A stretch of DNA of 64,000 nucleotides. Source: Fen-1273 sp963837815. Its GTDB lineage: Bacteria; Bacteroidota; Ignavibacteria; UBA10030; UBA6906. The notes under the pieces are model-generated. The model saw only the letters and a program-made list of their open reading frames with translations. It was not told the origin of the DNA and did no database searches. Below, piece after piece: positions 58,428 through 64,000 of the stretch; within the stretch, counting starts at the first letter, position 1; each line of letters opens with the position of its first letter. Where the stretch lies: assembly GCA_963837815.1 (NCBI GenBank), contig CAWIOS010000012.1, forward strand, positions 744,001 through 808,000, given 5' to 3'. A program made the position numbers and the translations under genes.

Positions 58428-60617
58428 ATGACAATGCCGAAAACAGCGATCCTCCTGTGTGCGATTGCCGGGCTGATTGCGGGCGGGTGCAGCAGGAAGA
58501 GCGAAGGACAGAAGACCGCGGCGCGTTCCGATTCGACGGCCGCCGCGCCGCCGGACACGGCGCTTGCCGCGGAGAGTAAGCCCGTGATCATCAAGTTCAT
58601 CACGTGGCCCGATACGCTCACCCCCCAGATCGAGGACATTCCTTCGACGCTCACCTGGAACTATTTCGATTCCACGTCACGTCAGACACTGAGCCCGGCC
58701 GAATTGAACATCCTCTCGCGGGAAGGATTCTTCGTCCGGGAAATCCCCCCCCGCCCGGACGTTTCAACGGACGACATGGTGGACCGCTACAACGAGCTGT
58801 ACGTGTTCAACTACGGCCAGAGCTACAGCACGATCCCGGTGTTCATCTCCTCCGACTTCCTCATGCACGTGTTCCACGTCCTCTTCGACAGGATGTTCCA
58901 GAGCGTGGAACAGAAGAGGTTCCTGCCGATCCTCGATGACCTCACTGCCAGGCTCCTCCGGCAGAGCGTCGAACAGATGCGGAATGCACGCGCACCGCTT
59001 ATGAAGGCCGCCGCAAGGGGAAACGTCGCGTTTCTTTCCGTTGCGGCGAAGATCCTGAACGATTCCGTGGACGTCCCGGAGGAAGCGAAGGAACTGACCG
59101 GATGGGAGCTCCGGCTCATCAACGACGCATCGGGGTTTCACGATTCCCCGCTGATGGGATTCCAGGAGGATTACTCCCAGTACAAGCCCCGGGGACATTA
59201 CACGATCAACAGCGACCTGACACGGTATTTCAAGGCCATGATGTGGTACGGACGGAGGTCGTTCACGACGAAATCCGACACGCTCACGCTCCAGGCGGTT
59301 CTCCTGACGCACTTCCTGAGCACACCGGAAAACCGGGAGTTGTGGGAGAAACTGTACAAGCCCACGGAATTCGTGGCGGGGGAATCGGACGACCTGAGTT
59401 TTTACGACTACGCGGGCATGATGAGGACGACGTACGGGGAGATACTGAATACCGGCGAACTCGCCGATACCGCAAAGCTCCACCGGTTCATGGAGGACGC
59501 AACACGGCACGCCTCTCCAACAATCTCCGGGAACAGGCTCCGGAATCCGGACAGCGCAAACACGATCGAGCGGGGATTCCGGTTCATGGGGCAAAGGGAA
59601 ACGCCGGACGCCTACATATTCTCCGAGTTGACATCACCGCGCGTGGGATCCGACGTTCACCCCCGGAACATGCCCACGGTCCTCGACGTCATGAGCATTC
59701 TCGGTTCCCCCGTCGCGGACGAACTCCTCGAGAAGTACTCCTCCGTTCCGAATTACCCTGAACAGCTCGCAAAGTTGAAGGGTGAGTTCAATGCGTATCC
59801 CCCCGGGGCATGGACGCAGAACCTTTACCTGTGCTGGATCAACGCGCTCAGGCCGCTGATCCAGGAGAAGGGCCCGGGCTTTCCGTATTTCATGAGGGGC
59901 CGCAAGTGGGCAACCAAGGGGCTGCTGACAGCGGTGGGATCGTGGACCGAGCTGAAGCACGACACGTTTCTCCTGTCCAAACAGAGCTATGCCGAGCAGG
60001 GAGAGGGTGAAGACGAGACGGTGCCCACTCCGCCCCCGCAGCCGAAAAGCTACGTGGAACCGGATATCGAGTTCTTCAACAGGATCGTCTACCTTGCCGA
60101 CAGGACGCGCGTGAGATTTGCCGGCCTGGGGCTCCTTCCCGCCGAGTACGAAAAGAAGCTCGGCATTTTCTACGATCAGCTCGTCAATCTCCGCTCCATC
60201 GCGCAGAAAGAGCTTCTGAACGCCGAGATCTCGACGGATGAATACGAATCGATGCTCCTCTTTGCCCAGAAAATAAGCCCGATTATACTCCCCGAGGATG
60301 CAGGGGATATCATCGAGGACCGGTACAAGGAAATGGCGCTTGTCGCGGACACGCACACCGACGCGTTCCCGACAGAGATGCTGGCCCTGGAAGACGCCGT
60401 CGGTGCCCCCCAGCAGATCTACGTCGCCGTGAAAGACAACGGCGGCACGCGCATCTGCATCGGGTACGTTTACAGCGTTTATGAGTTCTCCGCACCGATA
60501 GCCAACAGGCTCACGGACGAACAGTGGAAAGGGATCGTGTACGCGGCGAACAGGAAGCCCCTCGCACCGCGGGAGCCGGACTGGGCGCGCGGGCTTCGGT
60601 CCATCGTCCGGCGTTGA
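58428..60617 (+). CDS. DUF3160 lipoprotein
   Basis: A 729-residue lipoprotein of unknown function. A lipobox lies near residue 21 (LCAIAGLIAGGC), followed by an Ala/Ser/Asp linker. The conserved DUF3160 segment is clear: LSREGFFV, DMVDRYNELY and SYSTIPVFISSDFLMHVFH (about 115-145), with later MRTTYGEILN and FIQPRIEF-like ELKHDTFLLSKQSY and VEPDIEFFNRIVYL. Large DUF3160 proteins occur in several FCB bacteria and spirochaetes, with no proven role; the many His/Glu might bind metal. GGAGAG lies 5 nt before ATG. Its stop overlaps the next start as TTGA. Confidence 0.88.
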   Translation: MTMPKTAILLCAIAGLIAGGCSRKSEGQKTAARSDSTAAAPPDTALAAESKPVIIKFITWPDTLTPQIEDIPSTLTWNYFDSTSRQTLSPAELNILSREGFFVREIPPRPDVSTDDMVDRYNELYVFNYGQSYSTIPVFISSDFLMHVFHVLFDRMFQSVEQKRFLPILDDLTARLLRQSVEQMRNARAPLMKAAARGNVAFLSVAAKILNDSVDVPEEAKELTGWELRLINDASGFHDSPLMGFQEDYSQYKPRGHYTINSDLTRYFKAMMWYGRRSFTTKSDTLTLQAVLLTHFLSTPENRELWEKLYKPTEFVAGESDDLSFYDYAGMMRTTYGEILNTGELADTAKLHRFMEDATRHASPTISGNRLRNPDSANTIERGFRFMGQRETPDAYIFSELTSPRVGSDVHPRNMPTVLDVMSILGSPVADELLEKYSSVPNYPEQLAKLKGEFNAYPPGAWTQNLYLCWINALRPLIQEKGPGFPYFMRGRKWATKGLLTAVGSWTELKHDTFLLSKQSYAEQGEGEDETVPTPPPQPKSYVEPDIEFFNRIVYLADRTRVRFAGLGLLPAEYEKKLGIFYDQLVNLRSIAQKELLNAEISTDEYESMLLFAQKISPIILPEDAGDIIEDRYKEMALVADTHTDAFPTEMLALEDAVGAPQQIYVAVKDNGGTRICIGYVYSVYEFSAPIANRLTDEQWKGIVYAANRKPLAPREPDWARGLRSIVRR

Positions 60618-61630
60618 AGGGATTGCCGGGGATATTCGCCGGAGCGACGGCGGCCGTTTGTTTTGCTCTCGCGGCGACATCATATCCGCCCGGCGCCGGC
60701 GCGCCGGTTGCTGAGATTCCTCAGGCGGCGGAGGCGGGCACCGGCACGGTCCCCCGCCCGTTCTGCCTCCATTACCAGTATGCATCATTTGCCGACGACA
60801 CGGCGCTCTACGCAAATGCATACAGGGCTGCCGGGCTGGCGGCCCGAGACGCCTGCGGGAAGGGGACAAACGGCCGCACGGAATTGTCGGAGGGGGGAAT
60901 CGGCAGTATCCGAGCCGGGACGATCTCGCACCATCTTTTTATACGGGATCTGATCGCCCGGTATTTCACCGGGCTGGCCCGGCGCGTTCACCCGGAGACG
61001 ATCATCCTTATCGGCCCGAACCATCATGCACGCGGACACTCCCCCATCGCGATTTCCGCGCTCCGCTGGAGGACCCCGTTCGGTTTCGTCGAACCCGACA
61101 CCGCGAGAATCCGGAGGATATCCACCACCGGGCTCGCCTGCGTTGAGGAAGAACCGTTCGTCAACGAGCACTCGATCGGGGCGCTCGTACCGTTCGTGCG
61201 GCGGTCGTTCCCCGGAAGCCGGATCGTGCCAATCATATTCAAAAAAGCGGCAAACAGACGCGAGTGCATGGAGCTCGCCCGCGTCATCGCGTGTCAGATG
61301 GAGGACGCGATCGTCCTCGCGAGCCTTGATTTCTCACATTACAAAACAAGCAGTGAGGCCGAGGCGGAGGACAGTGCAAGCATCAGCGTCCTCCGTTCAT
61401 TCGCGGCGGACCGGATAGACGAGGCATTTGTCGATTCCCGCCCCGCCCTCCTGACGCTGATGTCAATCTGCGAGATTATCGGCGCCGGCAACATCGATGT
61501 CGTGGAGCATACAAATTCCGGGATACTCTCCCACAACGCCCGCGTCGCGTGCACGAGCTATATCAACACGTACATCGAAGAGGGGGGAAATATGGTTCAC
61601 CTGCCACTCTTCCAGAGTGATCCTCCATGA
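60614..61630 (+). CDS. MEMO-family protein (AmmeMemoRadiSam system protein B)
   Basis: A 338-residue protein of the MEMO/LigB-like fold. Family landmarks are ISHHLFIRDLIARYF, TIILIGPNHHARGHSPIAIS, VNEHSIGALVPFVRRSFPG, VLASLDFSHYKT and a final THTNSG-like VEHTNSGILS. The His residues in HH, EHS and SHY form the presumed metal site. The start is uncertain: the only plausible one is TTG at 60614, inside the DUF3160 stop (TTGA), which gives an N-terminal hydrophobic segment (FAGATAAVCFALAATSY) like a signal peptide; there is no good ribosome-binding site. The usual AMMECR1 and radical-SAM partners are not in the window. Function unknown. Confidence 0.82.
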   Translation: MKGLPGIFAGATAAVCFALAATSYPPGAGAPVAEIPQAAEAGTGTVPRPFCLHYQYASFADDTALYANAYRAAGLAARDACGKGTNGRTELSEGGIGSIRAGTISHHLFIRDLIARYFTGLARRVHPETIILIGPNHHARGHSPIAISALRWRTPFGFVEPDTARIRRISTTGLACVEEEPFVNEHSIGALVPFVRRSFPGSRIVPIIFKKAANRRECMELARVIACQMEDAIVLASLDFSHYKTSSEAEAEDSASISVLRSFAADRIDEAFVDSRPALLTLMSICEIIGAGNIDVVEHTNSGILSHNARVACTSYINTYIEEGGNMVHLPLFQSDPP

Positions 61631-61742
61631 CGCGACAGATAACAGCGCTTCACTTCCTGTGGTTCGTCGTCACACTGACTCTTGAGGCAAGGCATTCCCG
61701 ACTTTTCTTTTTCGCGGGCGGAAGCCTGACCGGAGGACTGAA

Positions 61743-62486
61743 GTGAATACAGATCGCCGCACTTCATGGATCCCGGCTCTCGTCCTGACCGCGTTACTGC
61801 CCCGGCTGGGGATCGCCGGCCCCCCGTTCAAAACGGACGATCCGCAGCCGGTCGATTTTCATCACTGGGAGTTTTACGTCGCTTCGGAACAGTCTTTCGC
61901 CAGAGCGGAAACCGACGCGACACTTCCCCATTTCGAAGTCAACTTCGGGGCATTCCCGAACGTCCAGCTCCACCTCGTCGTTCCCATGGGATACGTCCGC
62001 ACCGGGAGCGGGAATGCGTACGGTTATTCGGATACTGAACTGGGGGTGAAGTACAGGTTCCTCGAAGAATCGGACGGATTCCCCCAGGCCGGCATATTTC
62101 CGCTCGTCGAAGTTCCCACCGGGGATGCCTCGCGTCAGCTCGGGCAGGGGAGCACACAGGTGTACCTCCCCGTCTGGCTCCAGAAAAGCTGGGGTGGATT
62201 CACGACCTACGGGGGTGGCGGCTACTGGTACAATCCGGGATCCGGCCGCAGGAACTGGGTATTCGCGGGATGGGAAGCTCAGTATGACATCTCGGGAACA
62301 TTCACCGTGGGCGGAGAGCTCTTTTACAACACTGCGGAGGCATGGGACGGTACGTCGGGTGCCGGATTCGATATCGGCGGATATATCAACCTGAGCGAGA
62401 ACGATCACATACTCGTTTCACTCGGGCGCAGCTTCAGGGGGGAGGACGTCGTCGCGGGATACCTGGGGTTCCAGTATACGATCTGA
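61743..62486 (+). CDS. Outer-membrane beta-barrel protein, phenol MetA-like family
   Basis: A 247-residue outer-membrane barrel. GTG 61743 has GGAGG 6 nt upstream. A hydrophobic lead (WIPALVLTALLPRLGIAG) is followed by GPPFKTDDPQPVDFHHWEFYV, a signature (in two parts) common to a group of small transporter-like barrels of the MetA-pathway type. Strands alternate to the C-terminal GYLGFQYTI. The solute is unknown. It is separated from the MEMO-like gene by 112 bp, so it has its own promoter or is read through. Converges on the PBP1A gene. Confidence 0.75.
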   Translation: MNTDRRTSWIPALVLTALLPRLGIAGPPFKTDDPQPVDFHHWEFYVASEQSFARAETDATLPHFEVNFGAFPNVQLHLVVPMGYVRTGSGNAYGYSDTELGVKYRFLEESDGFPQAGIFPLVEVPTGDASRQLGQGSTQVYLPVWLQKSWGGFTTYGGGGYWYNPGSGRRNWVFAGWEAQYDISGTFTVGGELFYNTAEAWDGTSGAGFDIGGYINLSENDHILVSLGRSFRGEDVVAGYLGFQYTI

Positions 62487-62525
62487 ACAAATTTCCGGTT
62501 CAGTCGTGAAACGACCGGACGGGAT

Positions 62526-64000
62526 TCAATAGCTCACTCTCCCCGTCCCCCGCTGTTCTTTCCGCCAGTCGGCGGAGGTATGGACGTCACACGTCCCGGG
62601 ACGGGTCTTGTCCGTAAAATACTCAACGGTCCTGCCGGGACACCACGGGGTCGCGAGTTTTTCCGTCAGCGTGCAGATCGTATCGGCATAGACGCTCGCC
62701 GGGCGTTCGAAGTACTCCAGGGGCATTGCGATCGAGGGATCATCGTAGACGTACCGCATGAACCTTCCCCAGACCGGCGCGGCGGCCCTCCCCCCCTGCC
62801 CGTCCCATGTCGTAAAGTGTACGCTCGGCTCGTCAAACCCCACCCAGACCGCCGCGGAGATCTGCGGCGTGTATCCCACGAACCACGCGTCCGCGAAATC
62901 GGTCGTCGTCCCCGTCTTCCCGGCGGCCGGGAGCTGGAAGTAATCGCGGACGCGGCTCCCCGTCCCGCCGTTGACTACCCCTTCCATCATGGAGGTCATG
63001 ATGAAGGCGGTCGCGTCGCTGAAGACCTCGCGGCGCTCGGGGGAATTCTCTTCGATGACGTTTCCGTCCTTGTCCTCGATCCGGAGTATCGACATCGGCT
63101 CGACGTGGACACCCCTGTCAGCGTAGACGGCGAATGCCGACGCCATTTCGATGGGGGAGATATCGCCGACCCCGAGCGCAAGCGACGTCACGGCCGGGAG
63201 GGGCGAGAAGATCCCCATGCTCTTCGCGTACGCAATAACCTGGTCGATCGGGGCAATTTTCCTCTCCACGGTCCGGACGGCGACCAGGTTGATCGAGTGC
63301 TTTATCGCCTCCCGTATCGTGGTATCGGGCCCGAACGAACCGTCGAAATTGGACGGTGTCCAGCGCTTGCCGTCGGGCATCATGATTGTCACGGGCTGGT
63401 TCTGAATTTTGGTGACCGGGGAGTACCCGTTGTCGATCGCCACCGTGTACACGAACGGTTTGAACGCAGACCCGACCTGGCGGAATATCTGCGTCGCATG
63501 GTTAAGTCCGTACCGGAACGATCTGAAATTCGCGCCGCCGATCATCGCGAGTACCCCGCCGGTCTTCACGTCGAGCGCGACGAAACCGGTCTCGATCGAC
63601 GAGGCCACGCGCCTGACGGAATCCTGGAATACCCTGCTCCTCAGGAGCTGTCTCCTGACGTTGTCCCGTTCGTCGGCAGTCACCGCCATGCGGAACCGGG
63701 GCGACGAGATGATCGCCTGATCGATCACGCGGACGGCGGCGTCGTGCTGTTTCGACCAGTCCCACTGTTTGTCGAACAGCTTCTGGTAGAGCGCGAGATG
63801 CTCCCCGACCGCCCGGTTCGCGTACTTCTGCATGCGGCTGTCGAGCGTCGTGTACACGGTCAGGCCGTCCCTGTACAGGTCGAAGCCGTATTGTTCCGCC
63901 TTCTTTTTCATCTGCCTGCGAACGTACTCGACAAAATGCGGGGCGATTCCGGCCTCGCCAGCCGCATCCTCAGGGAGAACCTGGAGTTTTTCCGCGGTCC
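62526..64000 (-). CDS. mrcA: Class A penicillin-binding protein (PBP1A-like), C-terminal part
   Basis: A peptidoglycan synthase cut by the right edge; about 490 residues are visible and the frame continues beyond 64000. The first visible residues (about TAEKLQVLPEDAA, HFVEYVRRQMKKKAEQYG) belong to the linker between glycosyltransferase and transpeptidase domains. The transpeptidase has the catalytic SxxK in QVGSAFKPFVY, the SxN triad KHSINLVAV and KTG in AAGKTGTTTDFADAWFVGY. The end of the protein is short and lacks a PASTA or long tail. The transglycosylase half lies outside the window. An internal ATG at 63911 is not the start. Confidence 0.93.
   Translation of the reverse strand, partial: TAEKLQVLPEDAAGEAGIAPHFVEYVRRQMKKKAEQYGFDLYRDGLTVYTTLDSRMQKYANRAVGEHLALYQKLFDKQWDWSKQHDAAVRVIDQAIISSPRFRMAVTADERDNVRRQLLRSRVFQDSVRRVASSIETGFVALDVKTGGVLAMIGGANFRSFRYGLNHATQIFRQVGSAFKPFVYTVAIDNGYSPVTKIQNQPVTIMMPDGKRWTPSNFDGSFGPDTTIREAIKHSINLVAVRTVERKIAPIDQVIAYAKSMGIFSPLPAVTSLALGVGDISPIEMASAFAVYADRGVHVEPMSILRIEDKDGNVIEENSPERREVFSDATAFIMTSMMEGVVNGGTGSRVRDYFQLPAAGKTGTTTDFADAWFVGYTPQISAAVWVGFDEPSVHFTTWDGQGGRAAAPVWGRFMRYVYDDPSIAMPLEYFERPASVYADTICTLTEKLATPWCPGRTVEYFTDKTRPGTCDVHTSADWRKEQRGTGRVSY

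Noticed and set aside
61008..61016. TTATCGGC, as in the sigma-28 -10 box, near 61.0 kb
   Set aside because: It lies within the MEMO-like coding sequence, has no -35 partner at the right distance and no gene follows.
62495..62518. Hairpin in the gap between the barrel protein and PBP1A, as a two-way terminator
   Set aside because: Only a 5-bp stem (GTCGT/ACGAC) and a broken outer part, with no T-run on either strand.

Overview
The window is a GC-rich chromosomal segment of a flagellated, chemotactic, diderm (outer-membrane-bearing) bacterium. Outer-membrane barrel proteins, lipoboxes, a Tat component, class A PBP and O-antigen-type sugar genes show the diderm envelope. Motility is shown by flagellin, FliD, FliS, FlgM, a FlgN/FliT-type chaperone, CheR, CheW and two chemoreceptors. 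The mix of DUF1343 (NamZ), DUF3160, MEMO and TPR glycosyltransferases, plus one promoter of the TTG-N20-TAnnTTTG kind, leans towards the Bacteroidota/Ignavibacteriota side of the FCB group. That placement is inference. I see no tRNA, rRNA, insertion sequence, phage or CRISPR array.

Layout. (1) 1-7360: a minus-strand motility/signalling operon behind a sigma-54-type promoter: Cys-rich small protein, DUF3391-like protein, HDOD protein, hybrid kinase with Hpt, response regulator with Zn ribbon, FapA/DUF342, HEAT-repeat protein, and CheR running off the left edge. (2) 7562-16164: a signalling block with three more large kinases (one broken by a one-base frameshift in a homopolymer), an NtrC-type sigma-54 activator and a NarL-type regulator. 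(3) 16308-19800: late flagellar genes (flagellin, FliS, FliD, chaperone, FlgM). Flagellin has a textbook sigma-28 promoter and a leader with two hairpins that look like CsrA sites. (4) 19939-35369: about 15 kb of probable flagellin glycosylation genes: WbpB- and WbpD-like enzymes for a 2,3-diacetamido uronic acid, two AsnB-type amidotransferases, three large TPR/glycosyltransferase proteins joined by 4-nt overlaps, and a TylF-type methyltransferase. (5) 35622-45836: another hybrid kinase, then CheW and two divergent chemoreceptors with sigma-54-type promoters. One receptor carries a tandem-repeat periplasmic arm and is followed by a porin.

(6) 45847-49818: housekeeping and repair genes: MsrA-MsrB lipoprotein, DinB, ArnT/PMT-like glycosyltransferase and an unknown protein. 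(7) 50130-53039: a compact sulfur-carrier operon for cysteine synthesis (CysM, JAMM protease, CysO/ThiS-like carrier with residues after the GG, MoeZ-like E1-rhodanese). (8) 53285-64000: DUF2064 transferase, D-lactate dehydrogenase-like FAD/Fe-S fusion, TatA, NamZ, DUF3160 lipoprotein, MEMO-like protein, an outer-membrane barrel, and PBP1A cut by the right edge.

How it fits together. Four or five sites matching TGGYAYG-N3-TTTGC or a close variant stand about 50-110 nt upstream of the chemotaxis operon, the glycosylation operon, the methyltransferase and both receptors. An NtrC-family activator with an intact GAFTGA loop is encoded nearby. The likely scheme is a sigma-54 tier for sensing and glycosylation and a sigma-28 tier for the filament, with flagellin translation possibly under CsrA-type control.
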